Part shown: positions 10,813 to 20,899 of the stretch, in pieces
Position numbering within the stretch: position 1 is the first letter of the stretch
How the letters are laid out: each line of letters begins with the position of its first letter
DNA from: Steinernema hermaphroditum
Lineage: Eukaryota; Nematoda; Chromadorea; Rhabditida; Steinernematidae
DNA length: 64,000 nucleotides
Reading direction: 5' to 3'
Assembly (NCBI GenBank): GCA_030435675.1
Contig: CM059624.1
Location: 11,990,769-12,054,768 of the forward strand
Notes under the pieces: model-generated
Database searches by the model: none
Seen by the model: only the letters and a program-made list of their open reading frames with translations
What the model was told of the DNA's origin: nothing
Translations under genes and position numbers: made by a program

Positions 10813-11239
10813 CTACATCTCCATCATTTCCTCGATGAGTTCTTGGATAGTGCTCACGCAATCGAATATCGCCATAAATCGAACCATGGTTTCTCTTCTA
10901 GTGATTTGATAAACCATAAACTCGTCCTCCAACTTGAGCTGTCGATCGCAATTCGAAAAAATCTTCGAACTCCATTTCTCCGCGCAGTTTTTCTCTTCCA
11001 GAACACTCCGGCGATCCTTTTTATCCGATCAGAAAGACTTAAGTGTCCGCTGGCCACTGGATCGTTTTGCACTCTTCGGTCGCTGATGACGTGCAGGAGT
11101 GTTCGTCACCGTAACGCGAGAATTCAACCTTCACGTTCGTCTGCAATCGCCACTTCTCAGGGCAAATGGAACCAATTCTCACTCAAAAATTTCCATAGTT
11201 TAGGGAGTTGTTCTTCAAGAAGTTGAGGAAGATGTCAGC
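10813..11239 (-). pseudogene. Decayed protein-coding gene, unknown family
   Basis: Read on minus there are three consecutive protein-like blocks. About 11239-11186 encodes ADIFLNFLKNNSLNYGNF and then meets TGA. About 11138-11040 encodes a block containing VKVEFSRYGDEHSC and ends in TAA. 11016-10813 encodes 67 aa (DRRSVLEEKNC... to IQELIEEMMEM, then TAG). An acceptor-like TGTAG precedes the first block. In-frame stops and a frame change between blocks mean it is broken, unless unusual introns exist. The architecture weakly recalls C-terminal parts of nematode F-box-associated proteins; I am not sure. Confidence 0.4.
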
Positions 11240-11476
11240 TACAGTAACCAATCTACATGTTATGTTCACGATTCAGTTTCTCCAATGACGTCGCAACCTG
11301 AAGTTGGACGGCTTGTGTTGTTTTCCGGGATGCTTCCTGACCGTTGAAGTATGGCTGGTGTGCAAACCACCCGCATGTGGGGAATAGGTGGACCGCAGAA
11401 AGCATTTATCGTAAAACTACGCAAATCCGTATCTCATCAGATTTTTATTTCCGTAGTGACATGCAGAAGCACAAAT

Positions 11477-13284
11477 TCAAAACACAGCCATAAAGAAGAA
11501 TGGAACGCTGGAGATCAGGGCAAAAGGAGTGACCCCAAGCGACACAGGGGCATTGTGAAGCTCGTTTTCAGGATAGTCGTAGTCGTTTGGAGAGTCGTAG
11601 TCGTCTGGAGAGTCGTAGTCATCTTCCGTCGTCGTCGGTGGCGGCGTAGTAGTGGTGCTTGTTGTTGTGGTGGTGGTCATAGTAGTTGGCAGCGCAGTAG
11701 TGGTGCTGGTAGTAGTCGTGGTGGCCGTCGACGACGAAGTGGTGGTGCTTGTTGTTGTGGTGGTGGTCGTAGTAGTCGGTGACGTAGTGGTCGTGCTGGT
11801 AGTGCTGGTCGTGGTCGTCGACGGCGAAGTAGTGGTGCTTGTTGTTGTGGTGGTGGTCATAGTAGTTGGCAGCGCAGTAGTGGTGCTGGTAGTAGTCGTG
11901 GTGGTCGTCGACGACGAAGTGGTGGTGCTTGTTGTTGTGGTGGTGGTCGTAGTAGTCGGCGGTGTAGTAGTGGTGCTGGTAGTGGTGGTCGTGGTCGTCG
12001 ACGATGAAGTAGTGGTGGTTGTTGTTGTTGGTGTTGTCGACGGCAAAATGACTGTCTTCACCACTTCGATGCTGCAAAGTTTTGCAAAAATAACTGTGGG
12101 CCTTCCAGGCACTACTCACAAAGCTTTTTTGCTCGATCCCGGCAAAATGTACGCTTCAGGCAGCTCCCCAAGATCGTAACGGTACGTCCGAAGCAAACAG
12201 AGTTTGCTGTCATACATTTTCTCTATGAGACCTTTCTTGTACGCTTCCACACGTTCACTAAAAACAGGATATTTTTTCCAGACAATTCGTTACTTACGGA
12301 TCGCGTCTGTTGAAGATACAGTAGTACTGCTGTCTGTCCTTTCCATCTCTGAAATATGAGTTATATTACCAGCAGCTACACAATTCACTCACTGATACGA
12401 ACGCAGCGAATGCCCTTCGTAGGAGTGAGTCGTGTACACGATTTCGCGATCACGGCCATCCAATTTAATTCCCATCGGTCTCTAAATTGCGCCGGGTACA
12501 ACCACATTAGCGTTTGCTACTCACATCTCTGGCCATCAAAGGATCTGTGAAAGGGATCAGATTCTGAAAAACTACCATTGCTAAATAATGCACACATTGA
12601 GAAGAAGCGTACGTTATCATAAAGCTCGTATTCAAACTGCCTCCTGCCAATGTTAAAGTACCACGCTTTCGGATCGCACATCTTTCTATCTCCTGCTTTC
12701 CCTTTTTTCACATATTTGCAATCCCTACTGGTACGTTCGTATCCAGTACCAAGCACATTCCATTCTTCCTTCATCGGAAAGGGAATAAATTCGCCGCTGA
12801 ATAAATGCACTGATCAATAGTGAACACCAAATGTAAACTCACATTTCCGCGTCTCTGACGTTAACGAACCAAGAGGCGACCGTTGCGTCGAAATTCGTCT
12901 CTCTTTGCCTCGTGAAGTCAGGGTAGCGTAAGAACACCAGAGTGTTTTCGTCGACGTAGAAGAGGCGGACGAGGATGCCTGTCTTCTCACAAGGCCCGCG
13001 CTTCTTTTGCTCTTCGCTGAAGATACGGTCGATCTCGTCGTTCATCCCTTGAAGTGTGTAATGCCCCATCGGCAACCGGATGAATCCTAGGCAACTGATC
13101 GCGTGGAAGTAGTTGTTTCGCAACTCCATCATGTTCGTGTCGCTGCAGTCGTTGATATCTAAAATATACATAAAAAATGACATAAAAATGAATACTTACG
13201 CATGCCTCCAAGCGCTGTATGAAGCAATCGGCCGTTGACAACGCTACAGCTGAGGAGCAAAACAACCGCCCACTCGGATCTCAT
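11477..13284 (-). CDS. Secreted mucin-like protein with Cys-rich N-domain and GPI-type tail
   Basis: Seven exons: 13284-13200, 13158-12843, 12796-12521, 12479-12393, 12348-12298, 12257-12120, 12071-11477; introns 40-48 bp; 515 aa. Signal peptide MRSEWAVVLLLSCSVVNG. Residues 19-327 form a globular domain with about nine Cys and many beta-strand-like patterns, not matching a family I know. About 328-466 is almost pure Thr/Ser (mucin stalk, expected O-glycosylation). Then an acidic Tyr segment with repeated DYDSP, and a hydrophobic end VTPFALISSVPFFFMAVF with no charged residue after it, typical of a GPI-attachment signal. Intron 3 is the one doubtful junction: the strong GTGAGT donor at 12524 would create a stop, so I used the GTAGCA donor at 12520, which keeps phase 2 like its neighbours. 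Likely a surface or cuticle-lumen coat protein. Confidence 0.75.
11647..12006 (-). repeat. 180-bp higher-order repeat coding the Thr stalk
   Basis: Two ~180-bp blocks (11647-11826 and 11827-12006), each made of two ~90-bp subunits, are nearly identical. They encode repeated TTTTTTTSTTT units with intervening SSS, PP, ALPTTM and SPTT variants. Copy number is expected to vary between individuals. Confidence 0.7.
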
Positions 13285-13386
13285 TTAGGACAAATGACCG
13301 GTAGAGGGAGGGTTGAGTGGGGGACATCTGTCTGCAATTTTTGCAGAAGGAGACAGTAGACATTGTCTAGCGGGAATCACTCATTT
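13235..13386 (-). promoter_or_regulatory. Promoter-plus-signal-exon module, copy 1 (functional copy)
   Basis: Read on minus: GAGTGATTCCCGCTAGACA, then TCTACTGTCTCCTTCTGCA, then GCAGACAGATGTCCCCC, a spacer, and the ATG and signal-peptide start of the mucin gene. The same ordered block recurs at 14225-14352, 28733-28878 and 29972-30110 without an intact reading frame. Here it directly precedes the ATG at 13284, so it must contain the promoter and leader. Confidence 0.65.
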
Positions 13387-14224
13387 TCAACCATGTCCAG
13401 TTGAGTCGGTCTGCACAGCGATGGACAAACGTGACGCTAAGGATGACCGTGTTAGGAGCATCAGGTCGTGTCGTGGCGCCATCGCCCTTGAAACTGATTT
13501 TTCTGTGTGTGGTGAAAGTACGCTTTGAAAAAACAATCATTTTTTGGACCACCCTCTGCAACACGTTCTGCGAACAAACACGCATTCAAAACCAGTTCGA
13601 CAAGTTCATAATCACAAAGACCCTTGCCGGCAAGTGCGATGAACTCTCACGTTCTTCGTTCTGCGCCGCCGACCACCTTCTTCCGCCCAACTTTCGCTTT
13701 TCGCGTCGCGCTTTACTCGGCGAACTTGTTTTCGCATCACAACATCGTAGTCGCGAGAGAGCCACTTCCACCGCTTCCACGCTCACTCTCCGGCTGCACC
13801 ATGGCCGTTGTCGTGCCGAATCTCGGGCTCTCCCCCTCCGCCGCCTCCTTCTATTGTCCCTACGGAAGCGACGGCTTCCACCGATTCCCGTATCGCTATC
13901 GCGAAGACGAGTGCCACCAGGAGAAGGTGAAACACGTTTGGCGCCGACCGAGGTGAGCGTCTTGCCAACAACTCGGGGTGATCTGTTTTCTTCTGCGGAG
14001 AGACATTGTGCGCCAATTTTGGGAGGACATGGTGCTCTGCAGAAGTAGCTCAATGAACTCCCACCAGAGAGCCGGAGCCGGCTCGGCAAATTTCACCGAA
14101 TCGACATCTCTGGCTCCCACTTAACTCACTAAGTACATGTATATGAATTAATTAACAGCTTAACAGTACGCTTCCTTAGTATTATGTTTGTCCATCGCTG
14201 GATAGACCGACTCGGTATGGTTGT
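13387..14224. other. GC-rich coding-like segment between inverted module copies
   Basis: Frames are open on both strands. On plus, ATG 13639 opens a frame to a GTGAAA donor-like site after ...DECHQEK at 13926. On minus, a signal-peptide-like stretch (NVFHLLLVALVFAIAI) lies near 13950-13890 but has no in-frame ATG. The segment sits between oppositely oriented copies 1 and 2 of the promoter/signal-exon module. I cannot decide which strand, if any, is coding. Confidence 0.3.
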
Positions 14225-14352
14225 AAATGAGTGACTTCCGCTAGACAACGTCTACTGTCTCCTTCTGCAAAATTGCAGACAGATGTCCCCCACTCAACCA
14301 TGAGTCGTCCAAAATGGGATCACGTGGGCGGTCGTTTTGATCCTCGGCTGTG
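14225..14352 (+). repeat. Promoter/signal-exon module, copy 2
   Basis: Same ordered blocks as at 13386-13235, ending in ATGGGATCACGTGGGCGG and TTTTGATCCTCGGCTG. Compared with the mucin first exon it has lost a base, so the frame closes at TGA after eight codons. Orientation opposite to copy 1. Confidence 0.65.
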
Positions 14353-15949
14353 ATATCGATGATAGTCCAATTTTTCAATCATCTCTGGTGGCGGGCTGCT
14401 TCAACACAGTTTTTTTGCAAATTTTATTATTTTGGTTACTGTCCAAACCGACTACCTTCAAAATATTTTCCAGTGGATCTGTAGTACAACCCGTGAGGCG
14501 AGTGAGCGCCTAAAATCCTCTATACTCTGTGTGCTGTAAATTTGGCTCACCAATTTCGCCATGGCTGGGCCAACCACCGTATGAATTTCGTGAACATTGA
14601 CGATCCTGTGATACACGTGCTGAGTATCGGGCTAATTCGGGACACTTGCGTAGAACGTGGGGACCTTTTCATGGCCTACTTTTTCTGATATGTGTTTGGC
14701 CATACCATACCACAGAGAACGCATTTTTTTTAATCTGCCCACGACCATAGCCTCTGAAGTGTTGTTGTAATGTTGTTGCGGGCAGGATCAAAAAGTAGAT
14801 CGGCTAGTTTGGGACAGAGTCAAACGCAGATAAAATGTGGGGACCCGGATCGATTACTCTTATCTATCGAAAATCGCACAACATTTCAACAACAAGCAGT
14901 CAGCAAACAGCAGAGTCCAAAATACGGTCGAAGCCGTGGGTTTGTTTGGCAAATAAGTCCACTGACAGCAAACAAGTGTTGTTTATTTGTGTTGTATGGC
15001 CGGTTCCGTTCAATTTTTCTTAAGAGCTGCTTGCGTTCCCTATCGACATCAATCCCTCCGAAAGCGGAAGTAAATGCGCTTTTCGCTTGGATGCCTGGGA
15101 AATTGCGATGACGCAGATTGTTCAGCAATGAAATCATCGCGCCCGAATGGTTTTCGGCGATGGAATGTGCCGAGACCGAAGATGGCATGTCAGGGAGTAA
15201 TTAGCCAACAGGCACGCACGAACGCGAAGGCGAACCTACGAACCACGCCACGCATTGTCTGCACTCTTCTGGAATGACTGAACCCTGCATGAACGCCATT
15301 TTTGATAATGATCATCCCATACGTGCGTGGCACACCAATGTTTATCTTTTTTTGGACAAAGTAGTCCATTGAAAAGTGTAGCTAAAAGAGAAGCCTATGA
15401 GATCTAGGATGAGGCGGATTTTTTTGTATGTTTTGTCATTAAGAAAAAGACACTTCTTTTCCAAAAACAATGCGTAGTTGCTGACATGTAACAGGTCTCA
15501 TCAAGAAAACCATTAACACCGTCCGAATTCACCTGTACCGCCAAGTCAAGCCGAAGATTCACTGAAACGCTGATCAAATTTTTATGTTGGCCTCCATCGC
15601 CGTCCGGATTCAGTCTCCTCATCCCATCGACGCTGGGATCGCTTTCTTCGACTCTGAAGCCGCCAAATGAAAAGAAGCGACTTCAGTGTGATTACATTCG
15701 AAGCGACTACATTCGTCCTTTTTTGTACTGTTTGATCCATGAGTATGAGATCTAGATATTGAGTATGGGAAAAGAGTAGTGGCTTTGCCTTTGATTCGTG
15801 AGATTCATTCTATGTCAAAAGTTCAGAGCTACTAAGAAGCGATCGATCTCTTCGTCTCCAGAACGAACTCGTTAAAATTCCCACCCATGAGTCGACCCTG
15901 TCAGCTGTTTCTTTCCCACTGACTTCCTCATTTTAGCAACCTGAACCGA
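14353..15949. other. Intergenic, nothing convincing
   Basis: Short frames only; none has splice context or a recognisable domain. Confidence 0.4.
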
Positions 15950-16135
15950 GTGTGGCACGCACCGAACTCGGTGTGGCGCCTCTCCGAAGACGGCCGCGTC
16001 CACTATGGCGATGGACGACACGCGAAGCCCCTTCACGCACTCGAGGCGCTCTCCTTCGTCAGCATCGTCGCCGCCGTCCAAACCGTTCTTTTTTCTCTCG
16101 TCCTGTACATACACGTCTTATCCAGTAACACATGA
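15950..16135 (+). CDS. Possible small single-pass membrane protein or last exon
   Basis: A 61-aa frame: a polar N-part (MWHAPNSVWRLSEDGRVHY) and a C-terminal hydrophobic stretch FVSIVAAVQTVLFSLVLYIHVL. A CATTTTAG acceptor-like site ends at 15938, and the frame is open back to it (NLNR before the Met), so this may be a terminal exon of a plus-strand gene whose upstream exons I could not find. No family recognised. Confidence 0.3.
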   Translation: MWHAPNSVWRLSEDGRVHYGDGRHAKPLHALEALSFVSIVAAVQTVLFSLVLYIHVLSSNT

Positions 16136-18376
16136 AACAACGTAAATCGCAATAGATACTTATTTCTCTTTTTTCGGAGAATTCAGTCTTCTTTGAGCAC
16201 TTCTATTCGTTGTGGAGTGATGGGAATGTCGCCTGAAAATACAAGATCGCATATTCAGTTATCTATGATGTGACCTGATGTTATTTAGTTTTGTTTGTAA
16301 AATTATGTGTCCTCGTACACCCAACTCATAACCTTTTTCCAAATGAACAATAAAAACTCACCGCAATTAGCTAAGGCGCTAATTTGCAGCTACTCTACAA
16401 TTTAATTACTATTTAACACGTGAACTAACAAGCGCTTTCAAGATCTTTAAAAATCCTTTAAAGAAACCTTTTCCATGGTGAATTCCATGTCACATGGAAT
16501 ATCTTAAAATATCTTGAAATATATTTCAATCTTCAGGGAACAAGACATGAGGAGAGTTTCCTCGTACATTCTACAACATAACGACGATAGAAAAACGCGA
16601 AAATCCCGTCTTCCACGGGCGTTTCGGGACCCAAATAAGAATAAATGTCAAGTTCGGGTCCTAAGCGTTGAAAGGATAGGGATGCCCATAAGCACTTATG
16701 TAAATGATCTCAATTATACGTCTATGTAATTTTTGACGCAAAAAAACGGTGTTTTGTGAGGAAGGTTTACGCAATTTTACAGTTAGACAGATCTTCGGCA
16801 TGGAGAATCTCAATCTGCCCTTTTTCGATCTCTATTGAATTTTCTATCGTTATTTTCCATGCTCTTTCTAGATGTGATATCCGTTCTTAAAAAAATTAGT
16901 AGATCGCTTTAAACGGCTGAGAGACTAGGTAAACCTACTGGACACACTGTACACGATCGTCCATGTTCTTACGTAATTATTCCAAATTTACTCTAATTTT
17001 TTAAATTTTTAGTTTAGTGTAATTAATTTCGATAATCATCCTTATGTTCTTTTCTCCCAATTCTCTGCACACCTTAGATTAAGGATGTCCTTTCCCTACT
17101 GATTGTGAAGAACGCACAAAGTTCATAGAGGAGCAACAATTCCGCAAAAGTGCAGGTATTTTAAGCGCTGACCTGGACATCCTTCGCGGACGCACTTGGC
17201 AAAAACTTTTTGGTGCCCAGACGCAATAGACAATTGGATCTTCTAAAGTGCACTTTGCGAACCGAAAATAGACTTTGCGGCTACGACAAACACAACGGAA
17301 ATGGAGGCTGTTTTGAAGTGACTTTCGAAGAGGCGAACAAAAGACGTCGTTAAAAACACGCAGACGATGGTGTCGCTGTTGTTGAGACCCGACTGGATCA
17401 GGTCACAAATGCGTGAAACTGGTTATTGTGGCGTATGTGGCTACGTGTTTTTGACAGAAAAAGCTGAATAAACGACGCTTCGGACAGGACTGATGCAAAT
17501 GGGGTGTCTGATACGTTCATGGGAATCCTAGAAGATAAATGAGAGTTGAGTGAATAGCAAAAAGTTAAATATGCTTTTTTCGCTAAAAATTAAGTATTTC
17601 GTTTCTCATTTGCAAGACCATCGCGTTCAGTGTTCAAGGTCAAAAATGTAATTTCAGAGGTGCACATATCGAATAGTGAAAGTCATTAGACAAAAAAAGT
17701 GAAAAACATGGCGTGTCGCTGTTTTTGGAAGGAATTAAAAAGAAGTATAAAAAAGGAATTAAGAAAGAATATTCACTACTTTGATTTTTCAATTAAAAGT
17801 GACATTTCGATCTGTAGAGGTCAAAAAGAAGGTGATATAACATGTTCATTACAATTACATAGAATATTCTACCATCATTACGGCTGTTCAGAAAGAAAAT
17901 CCTGAGAAAACCTAAGGAACCTATTGAAACATGCCTGTATTCTTATTCTTTTCGTGAACAATGAACATCGAGTTCACAGGGAAGTTACATAAAGATCGAC
18001 GTCATCGAAGAAAACATCCGATTAATTAGGTTTTTTTAATAAATGTTGCAGCATGAAAACTGCACATTTATGTCGGTCGACAGCCGAATATCGAATTAAA
18101 AAAAAGAATAGCAGGACCCATTGTCATTTGAGTGGTTATCAGAGTTATCGTTTTGGGATCGAAAACGGCAGAGTTGTAGACATTGAATAATTGTGTGTAG
18201 TCTTCCGCATTCCACACCAGTAATAATAGAAGATAACATGTCGACTAATGTCTACATCGAATCCGTAGATGTTTTAAATTATGTGCCAATACTAAGAATT
18301 AACTCTAATTGTTGAAAAAGGAAAGAAGAAAAAACTGTCGATCTAATTGCCGTAATTTGATAAACAGGACCCTTAC
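16136..18376. other. AT-rich intergenic DNA
   Basis: No supported gene. Around 17230-17300 a sequence with GTGCACTTTGC and GACTTTGCGG recalls the repeat upstream of the kinase at 9.1/9.5 kb, but it is diverged. Confidence 0.4.
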
Positions 18377-18461
18377 CGTCGATGCGCTTAAGGGGGAAGG
18401 TCTCGATGAGAAGCGAGAAGAAGGTCATAACGGTGATGATGATCGTCAGAAGAGTACTCAT
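18377..18461 (-). CDS. Candidate first exon with signal peptide
   Basis: ATG at 18461 opens MSTLLTIIITVMTFFSLLIE... (28 codons, phase 1), ended by a good GTAAGG donor. Downstream acceptors at CAATTAG (about 18305) would give only a tiny C-terminus (ELILSIGT). The exon is in a GC-rich island like other first exons here. The rest of the gene is unidentified, and it may be a truncated duplicate. Confidence 0.3.
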
Positions 18462-20029
18462 GGCGGCAGATCGTACAGACGAGGGGACTGTCGTCGGCGG
18501 TGTTTTGACGGAAGCGGCGAGCGAACAGGTTGCGGCGGCGGGGAACAGCTGAGGGGACAGAGAACGCCGTCGTCGCTGGAACGAGGCGGTGACTAAGCGG
18601 AGTCGCCGACGGCGTTCTTCCGAGGCGGCGCCAGGGGACAAAGGGGCGGAAAGCAGACTCCCCGATTTGTCCTTTAGGACTGCGCTAAGAGTGGCGTGAT
18701 TCTGCGCGTCATACGACGGATTCCGACGGTTCCGAAGCTTGCGACTTGTCAACAGTCTGCACGTCGCCTTCTTGCGTCCATCCGTTGGTCGGCGAGCACT
18801 CTGCAGAAGAAGACTCTTTACACTAACGGATATCGCGAAAGATTAATGAAGGACGCCGGAAACCAAATAAAAGTAGTTTTTGCGATCTCTGCAAATGAAG
18901 TTCGGTGGTTAATTGAAGTACCATTCGATCGGAAAAGGAGCAAACAAGGAGCGAAGGTACTCATGCGTATAACACAATTACATAATTGACCCAAAATGAT
19001 TGAATTTAATAGTCCCATTTGTCACCAGCTATCCAATCTTCAAGTGTCTTCAAGAACCACACTTCAGCTTCTGAACATCCAGAAACTACCAAATTTCAGA
19101 GAAGGTTCAAAAAGGAGCTTAATGTTAAAGTTAAAGGGTAAGGAAGCCATCAACGAAGCCACGAATGACTCAACTCCTGCAATCGGAAAGTTCGGAAAAG
19201 AAAGGAACATCGCGCGATTTATTATTGTGCAAGCGAAATGACGATTACGAATGAGTCATGCTGATGCGACTATTGATAAGAAAGAAGTTTGAATGATCGG
19301 CGCGAGCAAACGATTTCCTTTTTTTTTCCGTAAAATTGGAAACTGAAAAACATTTAAGCAACGCTTCAGTAGTGAAATAATTAAAAAGCAAGTGCACTAT
19401 GCCAGTTCGACATTTCGTAGCCCCTTTCAAAACAAGAAATATGCACGTCTCACTTTAACCTGACATTCAGATACGAAGATTTACACACGGCGTATCAGAT
19501 AAGGGAAATTAACGCATGAAAGCGGGACAGAAATGACTCAAATTTTGTTTTGCGAAATAAAAGTTACACAAATATAGTTTATATTGAACTGGAATATGGA
19601 GATGTCGAGATAAGTGATCACAAAAATGATGGATCTTTTTTTATGTTGACATTATTCAGATACGATCCTTTCTAGAAATGACTCTAATTTTTTGTGAAAA
19701 TTAATAAAAACTGCAAAAATGTAGTTTATATTAAACCGTAATTGCTCTTGTTCAGGATTGTTCTTGATAAGTGATCTCAAAAATAATGGATCTCAAGAAG
19801 GAAATTAAATGTACATATTAAAATCCGGCCCTTATAACAAAGTAGAGTTCCTTTCGTGCATGCGAATCGTGCATGCGAAAGTCAAAAATTAAACGACTCT
19901 TTTGATGGTGAAAACAAATGATTCAACCAAAATAACCTCCGATTTCATAAGTTTCTTGTGTTTTTGGGCCGCTCACTATTAATGCAATTGATATTGTCCC
20001 ATTTGAAGACAATAATTCGCCTAATTTAC

Positions 20030-20210
20030 ATTTCTCAGCGACCCTGCGAGCTTCTTGTGCTCGTCTTGATACGCCTTGTGTTGTTCCATCACTTTGCAGA
20101 GGAAGATATAGTGCCCCTTGCAACGAAGAGTGCGTCCCACTGGGCACCGCGACAGATTAATTATAGTATAGCCGATGGAAGACAAACAAATAGAGCGCTT
20201 GCAGTTTTTA
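20030..20210 (-). CDS. Candidate internal exon of a Cys-containing protein
   Basis: On minus a frame runs from about 20210 to an AAT|GTAAAT donor at 20030. It includes RCPVGRTLRCKGHYIFLC and KVMEQHKAYQDEHKKLAG, with balanced charge and several Cys, which looks coded rather than random. I could not find its start exon or a convincing following exon. It may be a remnant. Confidence 0.3.
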
Positions 20211-20595
20211 TTAATTCAAGCCTGCATCGGAAAAAAATTCTTCAGCGCCGATCGAAGCACGTCTATACAGGAGAGTGTTTGTGGTCATGTGACGATCGTT
20301 CTTCGCGGGCGCCCAATAAACACGAGGAATGCATAAACAAGCCGTCGATAGGCAATCTTGATCGGGAACAGTGGGGGAAAGACACGTAAATGTGAACATA
20401 AGCCACTTCTGTGAAGGACTATATTGATTTGGATGAGCTTAAAAATTCATTTGCCTCCATTTATCTGAATACGGTTCCTTTTAATATCGCCGGCCTTGAT
20501 CATAAGGGCAAAAATTGATAGGAAAAAGATGATTTACCGCCACCGTCTGAGTCTCTGCCTGAACACTGCCCTACTGGAAACAGTAATCCATCAAA

Positions 20596-20899
20596 ATGTC
20601 ATTGGAAGGTAAGAACGTAAACAGATGCCATCAAGTGCGCTATTCACTTTACAGGAGAAGGTGTTAGGCACGCTGGCAAATCACTTGAGAACGCAAACAA
20701 AGAAGAAGCTCACTTAGAATACTATCTCTACAGTCGAAAAGAGACCGTTGAGAAGAGTTGTTTACTGATATACATACACTTCCTCTTTGCGTATTCAAAA
20801 ACAGAAATATTTACGAAAGTGCAGAAAGGCTCTTGTTTCGTAATCAATGCTCCCCAGAAAAGTGCAGAACCGGGACCCACAGGTGGACGTTTCTTATGA
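20596..20899 (+). CDS. Small intracellular protein, 69 aa
   Basis: Exons 20596-20608, 20655-20756 and 20805-20899; introns 46 bp (GTAAGA...TTTACAG) and 48 bp (GTTGTT...AAACAG); 69 aa, starting MSLEGEGVRHAGKSLENA and ending PTGGRFL. The protein is hydrophilic and charged with one Cys and no signal peptide. The second intron is a multiple of three, so an 85-aa read-through form is possible. A tiny 4-codon first exon followed by a perfect splice junction, and a frame kept across all pieces, support reality. Family not recognised. Confidence 0.6.

Noticed and set aside
11652..12179. 175-codon Val-rich plus-strand frame opposite the Thr stalk
   Set aside because: Antisense of ACN-rich Thr repeats; no start context or domain.
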